Origin: Marinobacterium zhoushanense
GTDB taxonomy: Bacteria > Pseudomonadota > Gammaproteobacteria > Pseudomonadales > Balneatricaceae
Assembly: GCF_014641945.1 (NCBI RefSeq)
Contig: NZ_BMIJ01000003.1
Span: 1-64,000, forward strand
Reading direction: 5' to 3'
Length of the DNA: 64,000 bases
Below are positions 1 through 7,617 of this stretch, piece after piece. Each line of letters opens with the position of its first letter. Position 1 is the first letter of the stretch. Both the position numbers and the translations under genes were made by a program. Below the pieces are notes generated by a model. It ran no database searches, had not been told where the DNA came from, and saw nothing but the letters and a program-made list of their open reading frames with translations.

Positions 1-46
1 TCAAGGTAAGGTTTACAGAGCTGTTGCACACTATGAGTAAACATGC

Positions 47-128
47 TCTAACAAACAATTGTAGTCGCCCGCAAGCGGGCTGGGACCTCCGCTGCTACGC
101 AGCTCCGACCCCTAAATTGGGCGTTATG
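47..128 (+). repeat. attC-like integron recombination site 1
   Basis: The outer arms match an integron cassette site: TAAC (49-52) pairs with GTTA (123-126), and CAATT (56-60) pairs with AATTG (115-119). Between them lie two further dyads, CCCGC/GCGGG and a near-perfect GGAGC-type arm around a TAC loop. The right end reads GGGCGTTATG, close to the usual R' core GCGTTAG. No integrase gene is in the window, so this is either part of an array that continues to the left or a stranded remnant. The identification rests on the fold and core boxes only. Confidence 0.7.
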
Positions 129-131
129 TGC

Positions 132-183
132 CCGAGTTACCCACGAACAGTAGACACCTTCTATAGTTAGGTTTACGCCTGAC
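132..183 (+). repeat. 52-bp repeat, copy 1 (probable IS left end)
   Basis: This 52-bp block begins CCGAGTTACCC and ends TTTACGCCTGAC. It recurs at 1699-1750 with four mismatches. Here it lies five bases after the GTTA of the first attC-like site and just before a gene start resembling IS3-family OrfA, so it is most simply the left end of an insertion sequence. It could instead be a leader shared by two cassettes. Confidence 0.65.
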
Positions 184-196
184 GGGGAGGTGTAAG

Positions 197-511
197 ATGG
201 CCAGGAAAAAGTATCAGCACTATACGGAAGAGTTCCGGCGCGAGGCGGTCAAACGTGCGGACCAACCCGGAAATAATCAGAGCGTCGCCAATCAGTTATT
301 TCGTACACGTCGAGACGTCGACGCGCCGTTGCGAGGTGAATTGCTTGAACCAGCTGTAGCCGTAACCTTTGATTACAAGAGGTACAGCGCCGTGATCTCA
401 AGGATCGTGCAAGGGCTACACTGGATAGAGCACGGAACAGCGTTAGGTGACGAGATCGATGTTCGGGTAATCCAGCCCAAGGTATGGATAGAAAGCTGTT
501 TCTGTCTATGA
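197..511 (+). pseudogene. IS3-family transposase OrfA, truncated remnant
   Basis: An ATG at 197 follows a GGGGAGGTG ribosome-binding site. The first 36 or so residues (MARKKYQHYTEEFRREAVKR, then a QSVANQL segment) look like the N-terminal helix-turn-helix of IS3/IS911-type OrfA, which binds the IS ends. After about position 305 the similarity stops: the reading frame runs on to 511 through sequence with no transposase character, and no OrfB with a DDE catalytic domain follows. The element is therefore decayed or was interrupted by recombination, and a functional product is unlikely. Confidence 0.6.
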
Positions 512-796
512 ATAATCTTATGGATTGCTTGCCGCCGAAATATCTGAACAACTAAACGTTTGCGTATAAGTTCCACAAGTCGGATGAAGGAGACACCGTA
601 TGGGGCATGCAATTTTTCAAAAGGCACACGGTCTTCGCGTATGTTGACGCGCCGGAAACATATCAAGTGCAGCCAGAAGGAGCGCCTACTCGCCGCTTCG
701 CTCTGTTCCGGCGTCTTCTGCTGCATACTTATGTAAATTAATGAATCCTACTATTGAAGTTTCATGGCTAGCTAAACTATTTCGCCGGCGGATTTA
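512..796. other. Gene-free stretch inside the cassette region
   Basis: No convincing gene is seen on either strand. Open frames exist on the minus strand, but they lack a ribosome-binding site and recognisable domains. One plus-strand frame (about 562-740) reads protein-like but has no start codon, so it may be the tail of a broken gene. The DUF1571 gene begins just downstream. Confidence 0.4.
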
Positions 797-1555
797 TTGG
801 ACATGGGCAACATTGCAAACAACTCTTTGCCGCGAATCATTTGCTCAGCGTTGCTCGTAATCACCGCTATGGCCGCACACGGCGGTGAACTCGTCAAACC
901 CAACCCAGAGAAGTGGCTTATGGAGGCCGAGGCCGCCTACGACAGGGTTGAAACTTACACCGCCATTTTTCATAAACAGCAACGGATTTCGGGCACTCTT
1001 CTTGACGAAGAGAACATATTCCTCAAGTTCAGAAAAAAACCATATTCCCTGTACATGAAATGGGTGACAGAACCCCACAAGGGGAGCGAGTTACTGTACG
1101 TAGAGGGCTGGAATAAAGGCCGCATCAGGGCACACAGGGGCGGTTTTTTCAGCTTGATCGTTCGCAATCTCGATCCAAATGACCCGATGCTCATGGACAA
1201 TAACCTTCGCCCGGTCACCAGCACAGGGGTTGGTTTCCTACTGAAGACTGTTGCAACAAACATGCGCAAGGCGATCAAGGCTGGTGTACTCACGTTCACT
1301 GATCGCGGACAAGAAAAGGTCTACGGCAGGGACACGCAGGTTATGGAAATGGACATACCTTCCGAGAAAGCGAAGGACTTCGATGGTGCGCACTTTGTTA
1401 TCAACCAGGATATCGAGACCAAGATCCTGTTAAGGATCAGAGTCTATGACTTGGGCGGCCAACTCATCGAGAACTACGGGTACGAGAACCTGAACCTTGA
1501 TGCGCATCTGTCGGACGCCGACTTCGACCCAAAGAATCTTGACTATGACTTCTGA
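797..1555 (+). CDS. DUF1571-family exported protein (LolA/LolB-like fold expected)
   Basis: This 252-residue protein carries an N-terminal hydrophobic segment (about residues 14-27), probably a cleaved signal peptide ending near AAHGG. The mature part matches the DUF1571 pattern I know: an early region on a YDRVETYTAIFHKQ-type helix, then KPYSLYMKW, LLYVEGW, and a C-terminal ENYGYENLNL...DADFDP block. The family is periplasmic, is related to lipoprotein-sorting folds, and has no established function. The frame opens at a TTG (797), with an ATG two codons later at 803 that is equally plausible. It lies between two attC-like sites, so it may be the cargo of an integron cassette. Confidence 0.8.
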   Translation: MDMGNIANNSLPRIICSALLVITAMAAHGGELVKPNPEKWLMEAEAAYDRVETYTAIFHKQQRISGTLLDEENIFLKFRKKPYSLYMKWVTEPHKGSELLYVEGWNKGRIRAHRGGFFSLIVRNLDPNDPMLMDNNLRPVTSTGVGFLLKTVATNMRKAIKAGVLTFTDRGQEKVYGRDTQVMEMDIPSEKAKDFDGAHFVINQDIETKILLRIRVYDLGGQLIENYGYENLNLDAHLSDADFDPKNLDYDF

Positions 1556-1619
1556 GTTTTACCCATTAAGGTCAGAAAGAGGACCTTTGTCGGCATAGCG
1601 TCTCTATGGGGAATTTGCA

Positions 1620-1695
1620 CATAACAGTCGTTTTCAGCCGACGCGTTTGCCGTCGCTCCGCTCTGTCAAACCCACAGCTGAAGTGGGTCGTTAGC
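1620..1695 (+). repeat. attC-like integron recombination site 2
   Basis: TAAC (1622-1625) pairs with GTTA (1690-1693), and TTCAGC in the left arm pairs with GCTGAA in the right arm. A central CGACG/CGTCG dyad lies between them. The right end reads GGTCGTTAGC, close to the R' core. It is shorter than site 1 and has a different centre, as expected for sites of unrelated cassettes. Confidence 0.65.
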
Positions 1696-1698
1696 ATA

Positions 1699-1750
1699 CC
1701 GAGTTACCCACGAATAGTAGACGCCTTCTATATTTAGGTTTACGCCAGAC
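1699..1750 (+). repeat. 52-bp repeat, copy 2 (solo IS-end-like block)
   Basis: This block matches 132-183 in 48 of 52 positions. It again starts exactly five bases after the GTTA of an attC-like site (TGTGC intervenes in copy 1, GCATA here). No transposase gene follows it. It may be the stump of an element inserted by site preference next to attC, or a cassette leader shared by descent. Confidence 0.65.
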
Positions 1751-2039
1751 ATTTTAGACTCGCTTCATCGATATATTAGCGCTGCTTGAGTGATTTTATC
1801 AGCGTATATCCACTCTCCAGTAGCTTATGCTATTTGTAACTGCTATGTGTCTTTTATTTAAAAATCATCCTGTTGTGGGTGTGCTAAAATTATAAGAGTT
1901 GCTCTCTTAATGAAGGCTATGAATCCTGTAGGTCCATTAGCAGTTTGGTTGAGATAAAAAATAAGGGGTTTTCGATAAATTTTTTAAAAACTGGCGGAGG
2001 ATGTTTCGATTATCGATGCTGGTTTAAAGGAGGAAAAGT

Positions 2040-2330
2040 ATGAGTAGGAAAGAGGCGTATCAAAAGAAGCTCCAAGCGCAGCTAGATGAGTGGGATGCGG
2101 AAATTAACAAGCTCAAGGCGAAGGCAGATGCTGCCGAAGCTGATACACGACTTGAATATTACAAACATATCGATGAGTTACGGTCTATGCAAGAGTCGGT
2201 TAGGAATAGACTCGCCGAGCTAAAGGCTTCCAGTGACGATGCGTGGGACGATATTAAAGCCGGCATTGACAGCGCATGGGACTCTCTTAGTAACGCATTG
2301 AAATCAGCTGCGTCGAGATTTAAGAAATAA
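2040..2330 (+). CDS. Small coiled-coil protein, Sll1863-type stress family
   Basis: This 96-residue, highly charged helical protein has no signal peptide, so it is probably cytosolic. Residues 1-65 form a heptad-rich coiled coil (KKLQAQLDEWDAEINKLKAK). The C-terminal part has the DDAWDDIKAGIDSAWDSL pattern of the Sll1863-type stress-response family, whose molecular role is unknown. A strong AAAGGAGG site precedes the ATG. The next gene encodes an exported protein with the same C-terminal pattern, so the two probably form an operon (38-bp gap). Confidence 0.8.
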   Translation: MSRKEAYQKKLQAQLDEWDAEINKLKAKADAAEADTRLEYYKHIDELRSMQESVRNRLAELKASSDDAWDDIKAGIDSAWDSLSNALKSAASRFKK

Positions 2331-2368
2331 CTATTTTTGATTTATGTAACCTATTACGGAGGTTTAAA

Positions 2369-2824
2369 ATGCATTTGCATATATCGACATTGATGCTGCT
2401 AGGCATACTCGGTGCTGTTCAGCCCTGCTATGCTCAAGCTGAAAAAGACAGCACGACAATAGAAGAGGTTAAGAAAGAGACTCAGGATTTACTTCAGTCT
2501 ATCGGCTCATTTACTGCTGACAAAAAGGATCAGGCAGTCGAGCAGGCGAAGGACAGCTTGAACAAGTTGGATCAACGTATCGATGCGTTAGAGGCGAAAA
2601 TCGATAAAAACTTTGACGAAATGAATGATGCTGCCCGTGAGGAGGCGCGTGAAAACATGAAAACCCTTCGCAAACTGCGAAATAAAGCCGCCGAATGGTA
2701 TGGCAGCATGAAAGCCAGCTCGGCGGATGCATGGGAGCAGATGAAAAAAGGGTTCTCCGATGCCTATAAAGATCTTACGGAAGCCTGGGAAAAGTCTGAA
2801 AAAGAGCTTGGCTCCGGTAAATAG
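2369..2824 (+). CDS. Exported coiled-coil protein, paralogue of the preceding gene
   Basis: Residues 1-24 form a signal peptide (…PCYAQA before E25), so the 151-residue product is predicted to be periplasmic. A long coiled coil spans about 27-115. The C-terminus (about 116-141, ASSADAWEQMKKGFSDAYKD) mirrors the ASSDDAWDDIKAGIDSAWDS segment of the upstream cytosolic protein, which suggests duplication of one module with and without an export signal. An ACGGAGG site precedes the ATG. No catalytic motif is visible. A structural or stress role is inferred from family resemblance only. Confidence 0.8.
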   Translation: MHLHISTLMLLGILGAVQPCYAQAEKDSTTIEEVKKETQDLLQSIGSFTADKKDQAVEQAKDSLNKLDQRIDALEAKIDKNFDEMNDAAREEARENMKTLRKLRNKAAEWYGSMKASSADAWEQMKKGFSDAYKDLTEAWEKSEKELGSGK

Positions 2825-2968
2825 AAATGTCCAACAATGGTATTAATGTGAACGATACGGAAGAGTCTGGACGATAGGCGGTTAGACCTGCATGGCTGAG
2901 CTGACTCCCGCTATGCCTTTGAGCCGTTGGCAGGCTTGGGGCCGTTGAGAGTGTCACATGAGGAAGCC

Positions 2969-3241
2969 ATGTCGGATTTCACATCGAGATCCAAGATTAG
3001 CTGCGAGATTCGTTGTGTGGACCTGGACGGGGTCGAGACTGTCATGAAACGGCTGCCCCCAGCGGGTGCTGAGTGGATGGCATATACATGCACAATCTCC
3101 GGCAAGACAGAAGCGATTCTTCTGATCGGTGACGCTATGGCATCCCGGCTGACCGGATCCTTGCCGGCGGCCGGAGATGCCAATGGGTTTTCGCGCTTGG
3201 CAGGGCTCTATTCTGCGGCGCTTTACGAGTGTGACATTTAG
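2969..3241 (+). CDS. Hypothetical protein, 90 residues
   Basis: I do not recognise this protein. The frame reads as a compact alpha/beta polypeptide with two cysteines near the N-terminus (CEIRC) and a hydrophobic strand (AILLIGDAM). The ATG at 2969 has AGGAAG only two bases upstream, so an in-frame GTG at 2951 is also possible. A similarly long frame lies on the opposite strand, but it lacks a start signal. The gene sits alone between the coiled-coil pair and the methyltransferase. Confidence 0.4.
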   Translation: MSDFTSRSKISCEIRCVDLDGVETVMKRLPPAGAEWMAYTCTISGKTEAILLIGDAMASRLTGSLPAAGDANGFSRLAGLYSAALYECDI

Positions 3242-3577
3242 GCTTTGATGAGGCTGCCATTTGAGCAGGTCATCCGTCAGTTGGAGCGATTTTTTGCGCT
3301 GGGTTGGTGCAGGCTGTTATTACAGCTGTTGAGAAACCACTGATTTTGTGATGTGGTTTAGTTATTGCAGCATACCCGGTTCGCTAGCAGTTTTGTCGTT
3401 TGAATAGCATATTGTTTGGCAATAACTTCAATACCGGCTGTGCCAGTGAAGTTGCCAATGTCGCATAAGACCCCCAAATCTTCTGTTTTAATGGGGGTAA
3501 TATCTTCTATGTGTTGCCTTCGGCTTAGTGAGATTTAGGTTAGTACCTTTTTGTTTTCTTCACGACATGGGCTATTT
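3242..3577. other. Gene-free stretch before the methyltransferase gene
   Basis: No gene is seen. An ACCCCC…GGGGGT dyad at about 3471-3498 could form a hairpin but has no U-run. The sequence turns AT-rich toward the downstream start. Confidence 0.4.
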
Positions 3578-4294
3578 ATGACAAACGATTCTGAGCACAC
3601 GTGGCAAGAAAAGCCGTTCAGCGATGCCTTAAAACGCGAAGATAACCCCCACTGGCTTCAGATGTGGCGTGACGATCGCATAGAAGATTTTCACCAGAAA
3701 GCCGTTAACCCTCTACTCGTCCAGTATTGGCACAGCCAGAACCCCAAAAAACATAGCCGGATACTGGTGCCGTTGTGCGGTAAGAGCCTGGATATGTTAT
3801 GGCTGGCAGAGCAGGGGCATAGTGTTGTGGGCATTGAGCTTAGTCCCATAGCGGTTAAAGCATTTTTTAGCGAAAACCATTTGAAGGTCAAAAAAACACG
3901 CAAAGGCAACTTTACCTGCTGGAAGTCGGGTCCAATTGTAATTCTGTGCGGCGATTTTTTCTCATTACAAAAACATCATCTCGGGCGCATCGATCGAGTG
4001 TTGGATCGGGCGGCGATGACTGCATTACCTGAAGGTGTCCGTGGACAATATGTCGAACAGCTTCGAACGCTGATCGATGATGATGTGGGGATATTTCTGT
4101 TGACCGTGGAGGATGTTGCAAAAAATAGTGGGCTGCAGTTAAACCATATCGACAACGAATTGGCCGAGCTATACCGCGAGTACTTTGAAGTTGAGCTCAC
4201 CTATGCGCAGCGTCAGGATGCGGTGCAAGATGGTTCCTCGGCACCTGGTTTTTATATCGATAATAAGGTTTATCAAATGCGTCAACATCCGTGA
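3578..4294 (+). CDS. tpm: Thiopurine S-methyltransferase family protein
   Basis: This class I SAM-dependent methyltransferase belongs to the TPMT family, which in bacteria methylates sulfur, selenium or tellurium compounds and similar nucleophiles. Family marks: an N-terminal W-x-x-MWRDDRIEDFHQ segment, the SAM loop ILVPLCGKSLDMLWLAEQGH followed by an acidic VVGIE strand, and the D-R-A-AMTALPEGVR block. I chose the ATG at 3578; an upstream TTG at 3551 would add nine residues and neither has a good ribosome-binding site. The N-terminal extension before the family core is slightly longer than usual. The gene stands alone. Confidence 0.85.
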   Translation: MTNDSEHTWQEKPFSDALKREDNPHWLQMWRDDRIEDFHQKAVNPLLVQYWHSQNPKKHSRILVPLCGKSLDMLWLAEQGHSVVGIELSPIAVKAFFSENHLKVKKTRKGNFTCWKSGPIVILCGDFFSLQKHHLGRIDRVLDRAAMTALPEGVRGQYVEQLRTLIDDDVGIFLLTVEDVAKNSGLQLNHIDNELAELYREYFEVELTYAQRQDAVQDGSSAPGFYIDNKVYQMRQHP

Positions 4295-4596
4295 ATTCGG
4301 GTAAGTTTTTATGACATGACGAGGATTTACAGCAAGATGGCGCAGTGGTCATGAAATCGGGTCATGAAGGCGGGTAACTTGCTGCGTGTCAGGGGCGGCG
4401 AATGACCGGCTTGCCAGGGTCATCGGCGCATCGGATACTGCACGAAGTGGTGGCGAGATCAACGCCGATAGTTGAAACAGAGATGAAACTCCTGCGATTG
4501 ATCGCTGCTTATGCCCGCAGGTAAGCGCGGCACCTCAACCCAGGGCGGGGGAGTCCATTTCAGTCGTTACACGCCCGGCAAAGATAGGATAGTAAA
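4295..4596. other. Gene-free stretch
   Basis: No gene or clear regulatory structure is seen in this roughly 300-bp gap. It presumably contains the promoter of the following cation transporter gene. Confidence 0.4.
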
Positions 4597-5208
4597 ATGT
4601 CAGATTGCGGCTGTGGAGCAGAACAGGCAGAGGGATTAGAACGAAAAGTGCTAATAGTTCTTCTGTCGATCAATGCGTTTATGTTCGTCACGGAACTGAC
4701 TTTGGGTTGGTTCGCGCAATCTACGGGGCTTATAGCGGATTCACTCGATATGCTGGCGGACGCGTCGGTCTATGGCCTGTCGCTTTATGCGGTTGGCAAA
4801 GGGATCGTAAAGCAGGCAGGGGCGGCAAGGGTCAGCGGCTATCTACAGATTATATTAGGGCTTGGCGTGTTGCTTGAAGCGCTGAGGCGGTTGCTGTTTG
4901 GTAGCGAGCCTCAGAGCACCCTCATCGTTGCTGTCGGTGCTGCTGCGTTGATAGCGAATGTGCTCTGCCTCGTGCTTATCTCCAAGCACAGAGAGGGTGG
5001 GGTACACATGAGGGCGTCTTGGATCTTCTCGACAAATGATGTCATCGCCAATCTGGGGGTTATTGTATCCGGTGTACTCGTTGGAGTTATAGGGAGTCGG
5101 TATCCAGACTTGGTGGTCGGTACGGTAATCTCGGTCATCGTGATCCGTGGCGGTTTGAAAATTCTGCAGGAAGCCAAGGAGTCTCTGGACCCTCCCAGAT
5201 GTGCCTGA
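4597..5208 (+). CDS. Cation-diffusion-facilitator-like membrane transporter
   Basis: This 203-residue inner-membrane protein has about six hydrophobic segments. It resembles the membrane half of CDF transporters, which exchange divalent metals (Zn, Co, Cd, Fe) for protons. The first metal-site motif is seen as ADSLDMLADAS (about 47-57). The second, normally HxxxD, appears as STNDVIANLG with Asn where His is expected. The N-terminus has a Cys-rich SDCGCGAEQ patch. The C-terminal cytosolic domain of full-length CDFs is missing, so this is the short form. Substrate cannot be assigned. Confidence 0.75.
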   Translation: MSDCGCGAEQAEGLERKVLIVLLSINAFMFVTELTLGWFAQSTGLIADSLDMLADASVYGLSLYAVGKGIVKQAGAARVSGYLQIILGLGVLLEALRRLLFGSEPQSTLIVAVGAAALIANVLCLVLISKHREGGVHMRASWIFSTNDVIANLGVIVSGVLVGVIGSRYPDLVVGTVISVIVIRGGLKILQEAKESLDPPRCA

Positions 5209-5292
5209 CGAACAGTGGCAGGGTGCCTGAGTTCATGGCAGGTGGTAATGCAAAGGGCTCTGACGTGGCAGTAGAAGAGGGGAGATATTCCT

Positions 5293-5820
5293 ATGAACGG
5301 GTTGTTGCGCTTCATCCCCGCAGTCGTTGTGATCATGACGCTGTGCGGTTTCTCGCTCGAGGCGAACGCTGAGGGAGTTCCAGAGGCACCGCCGTTGCGA
5401 CAGATACCGGGCATTATTGCACCGGATCAGTTTCCACAGGGCTGCGTTGATTGCCACGTGAACCGTCCCGACTTGAAGAGGGACGTGCGGCTGAGCACCG
5501 TCATGCGGCATTGGCAGGATAAGGTCGACCCGATGTTCCTTGCCAGGATCAGGCCATTCGTTCCGGTGAACATGGAGCTGGCGGGGAAGCATCCGGCCTT
5601 TGAGGCAGAGTCTGCCGATATACCGCAGGCCTGCTTGCAATGCCACGAGAATACGTCGGAGCCCGCACCACCCCTGGGGCCGTTGCTGCACGGACTGCAC
5701 CTTGTCGGCGGCGAAGAAAACCATTTCCTGTCAAAGTTTCAGGGCGAGTGCACGCTTTGCCACAAGCTGAACGCGCAGACGGGAGAATGGTCGCTTGGGA
5801 GCGGCAGGGAAGGTGAGTAA
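5293..5820 (+). CDS. Tri-haem cytochrome c family protein
   Basis: The product is 175 residues with a signal peptide (cleavage near ANA-EG, residue 27). Three covalent haem-attachment motifs are visible: CVDCH (51-55), CLQCH (114-118) and CTLCH (153-157), so it should be a periplasmic multihaem electron carrier. Extra His residues (H73, H100, H133, H136) could be distal ligands. It lies 84 bp after the cation transporter gene on the same strand, and a shared transcript is possible. No partner oxidoreductase is in the window, so its electron donor and acceptor are unknown. Confidence 0.85.
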   Translation: MNGLLRFIPAVVVIMTLCGFSLEANAEGVPEAPPLRQIPGIIAPDQFPQGCVDCHVNRPDLKRDVRLSTVMRHWQDKVDPMFLARIRPFVPVNMELAGKHPAFEAESADIPQACLQCHENTSEPAPPLGPLLHGLHLVGGEENHFLSKFQGECTLCHKLNAQTGEWSLGSGREGE

Positions 5821-6211
5821 AAGTCGACTCGACTTCAGTGCAAGCCGGCAAGGCGTGCTTCATCGGTTGGGGGCGCCACATGCCGTCAGGGTAAGTACTG
5901 GTACTGCGGTGCAACACGCCCCTTATGTTTTCTATTCCAGCAGGGTATCGATCGTTGCGCGGGCACTATTGCTAGATGACCTTGTTGCAATAGGCGTGAA
6001 TGATACCAAACCGAACTGGTTGAAGACTGATACCTTTATTCGTGCCGAGGTACCGCGGGGAGTCGTGGATATTTCCGCTGGCCCAGCTGCGCACCTGCTA
6101 GTGTCGAAAAAGCAGTGGCGTTGCGTGCCGGATGACGTTGGTTATTTTGGGGGTTGGGGTTCGTTTTCCGGGCAGGATCCTATCAATGAGCTCGACGAAT
6201 CCACCGGATAA
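5795..6211 (+). pseudogene. Possible decayed hypothetical gene
   Basis: The frame overlaps the cytochrome gene and has no convincing start. Its middle part (…DDLVAIGVNDTKPNW, TDTFIRAEVPRGVVDISA) reads like DUF2846-type lipoproteins, where a short beta domain is followed by a glycine-rich end. A leader and lipobox are absent. It is probably a fragment of a former gene; the resemblance is a weak impression, not a firm assignment. Confidence 0.25.
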
Positions 6212-6302
6212 ATTGAAATAGACAGGCGTCGGTTGTTACTTCCTAATTAGCCTCAGGGTATAGCGGCGTGGTAACGAGACGTCATCACGAAAGGAGGCTC
6301 CA

Positions 6303-6722
6303 TTGGCGAAGAAGATTCAAGGTTCATGTCTTTGTGAAAGCGTTCGGTTTGAACTGGAAGGTGAGTTCAGTGCTTTTTATCTCTGTTACTGCAAGCGCTG
6401 CCAGAAAGGCACTGGTTCCGCTCATGCCGCAAATCTATTTTCACAATCGGCGAAATTGAGGTGGTTGCAGGGAGAAAACGTCATCAGCACCTACCTGCTG
6501 CCAAAGAGTCGACATGCCAGGAGCTTTTGCCAGAACTGTGGCTCGCCTGTGCCCACGATTTCAGAAGAACCGGGAATGGTGGTTGTACCGGCAGGTAGTC
6601 TTGATGAACCGGTAACGATTGCTCCGACTGCCAAGATATTTGTAGCCAGCGCTGCCGGCTGGTCAACAGATTTGAGTGCTGTAACAAGCTTCGAGCTGCT
6701 GCCGGATCAGGTGAACAAGTAA
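6303..6722 (+). CDS. GFA/CENP-V family zinc-binding protein
   Basis: This 139-residue protein has the zinc-binding cysteine pattern of the GFA (glutathione-dependent formaldehyde-activating enzyme-like) family: C9-x-C11, C28/C30/C33 in a CYCKRC block followed by GTGSA, and C76-x2-C79. Many members have no proven reaction, so formaldehyde or glutathione chemistry should not be assumed. Translation starts at an unusual TTG (6303), fixed by an AAAGGAGG site five bases upstream. It is a single-gene unit on sequence evidence. Confidence 0.85.
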   Translation: MAKKIQGSCLCESVRFELEGEFSAFYLCYCKRCQKGTGSAHAANLFSQSAKLRWLQGENVISTYLLPKSRHARSFCQNCGSPVPTISEEPGMVVVPAGSLDEPVTIAPTAKIFVASAAGWSTDLSAVTSFELLPDQVNK

Positions 6723-6804
6723 ACACATTTGAACTTCTGCCGGCATCGCGAGATTGCTGCTTTTAGTGACAGGAAACTACCCCTCGAAACAGGTCAGCGA
6801 TGAA

Positions 6805-7239
6805 ATGAAAAAGTTACTCCTCATTATTCTTGCTGGCTTTGCGCTGTTCAGCGTTCTGGAAAACAATCCCAGCTTCTTTCAGTCCTACAGGCAACAGAGC
6901 AGCGGTACTGATCAGGCCATTGCCGATGCCTATGACAAGCAGCAAAGCGATATTCAGGTGTCGGGTGCCGGTGTCGTCATTCGCATCCTGCCCGATGACA
7001 ACGATGGCAGTCGGCATCAAAGGTTTATTCTTCGCTTGGCCTCCGGCCAGACGCTGCTGATCGCCCACAATATCGATCTTGCGCCCCGTATCGATGCTTT
7101 GCGTGAGGGCGACAGGGTCGAGTTTTACGGTGAGTATGAGTGGAACGCTAAAGGTGGTGTGGTGCATTGGACTCATCATGACCCGGCAGGGCGTCATCTG
7201 TCTGGCTGGCTTAAGCACGATGGCGAGATCTATCAATAG
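6805..7239 (+). CDS. DUF3465-domain exported protein
   Basis: The start is the ATG at 6805, giving an immediate KKLLLIILAGFALF signal or anchor segment. The remainder (about 50-144) matches DUF3465: a small beta domain of OB-like character with GAGVVIRILPDD, HQRFILRLASGQTLLIAHNIDLAPRI, and the ending GGVVHWTHHDPAGRH. Members occur as short periplasmic or membrane-anchored proteins of unknown function in gammaproteobacteria. It lies 82 bp after the GFA-family gene. Confidence 0.85.
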   Translation: MKKLLLIILAGFALFSVLENNPSFFQSYRQQSSGTDQAIADAYDKQQSDIQVSGAGVVIRILPDDNDGSRHQRFILRLASGQTLLIAHNIDLAPRIDALREGDRVEFYGEYEWNAKGGVVHWTHHDPAGRHLSGWLKHDGEIYQ

Positions 7240-7617
7240 GTGCATCAATCAAGAGGTATCCCGGCAGCCTGCCCGGTTATCGAATAATTGCCGTTTGTGC
7301 CGCCTGGCGGAACAGCAAGGCGGGTGACCACGCCGGACAAGACCATCGTGATCTCCGGCGATACCACCTACAGAGAAAAGGTGGCCAAGATATCAAAGGG
7401 CGCGGATATTCTGGTGCATGAGCTGATCGAGGCAACAAGGAGTGAGCGCCCCAAGGGATGACTGACGTGGGATTAACCCCTTGAGCGAGCAGATTAGGCA
7501 ACAGGGTACGCTACCGGTGAGAGCCGTGCAGATGACGGTATTAGCGCCATCTGCCTGCGTTAGAGTAGGCGGCCCACGAGATTGCGTGTCGCTTTGCCGG
7601 CTCTCGGACCGACACTG
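7240..7617. other. Gap with only a gene remnant
   Basis: Apart from the metallo-beta-lactamase fragment, no gene or RNA is seen. The region separates the accessory DNA on the left from better-conserved genes on the right, so it may mark an old deletion junction. Confidence 0.4.
7324..7461 (+). pseudogene. Metallo-beta-lactamase-fold hydrolase, C-terminal fragment
   Basis: About 45 codons remain in one frame: the IVISGDTTY block (the metal-binding Asp strand of MBL hydrolases such as ribonuclease Z-like enzymes) followed by ADILVHELIEAT, then a stop at 7459. The upstream portion with the HxHxDH motif is absent. A GTG at 7324 opens the frame but has no ribosome-binding site. This is a remnant of a deleted gene. 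Confidence 0.6.

Larger units (their letters stand above)
1556..2039. other. Intergenic stretch with second attC site and AT-rich leader
   Basis: The left half holds the second attC-like site and second 52-bp repeat (listed separately). From about 1751 the sequence becomes AT-rich and gene-free up to a strong ribosome-binding site (AAAGGAGG) before the next gene. Promoters are probably present, but I cannot assign boxes with confidence. Confidence 0.5.

Noticed and set aside
373..726. Minus-strand open frame in the cassette region
   Set aside because: No ribosome-binding site, no recognised domain, and an amino-acid composition like an antisense frame. Kept as gene-free sequence.
1..2000. 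Complete insertion sequence or full integron
   Set aside because: No intact transposase, no right inverted repeat and no integrase gene; only ends, remnants and attC-like sites are seen.
2911..3183. Minus-strand frame opposite the 90-residue hypothetical gene
   Set aside because: No start signal; the plus-strand frame has the better composition, although neither is certain.
5236..5252. TGGCAGG…TGC sequence resembling a sigma-54 promoter before the cytochrome gene
   Set aside because: The spacing between GG and GC is one base too long for RpoN and no enhancer is visible.
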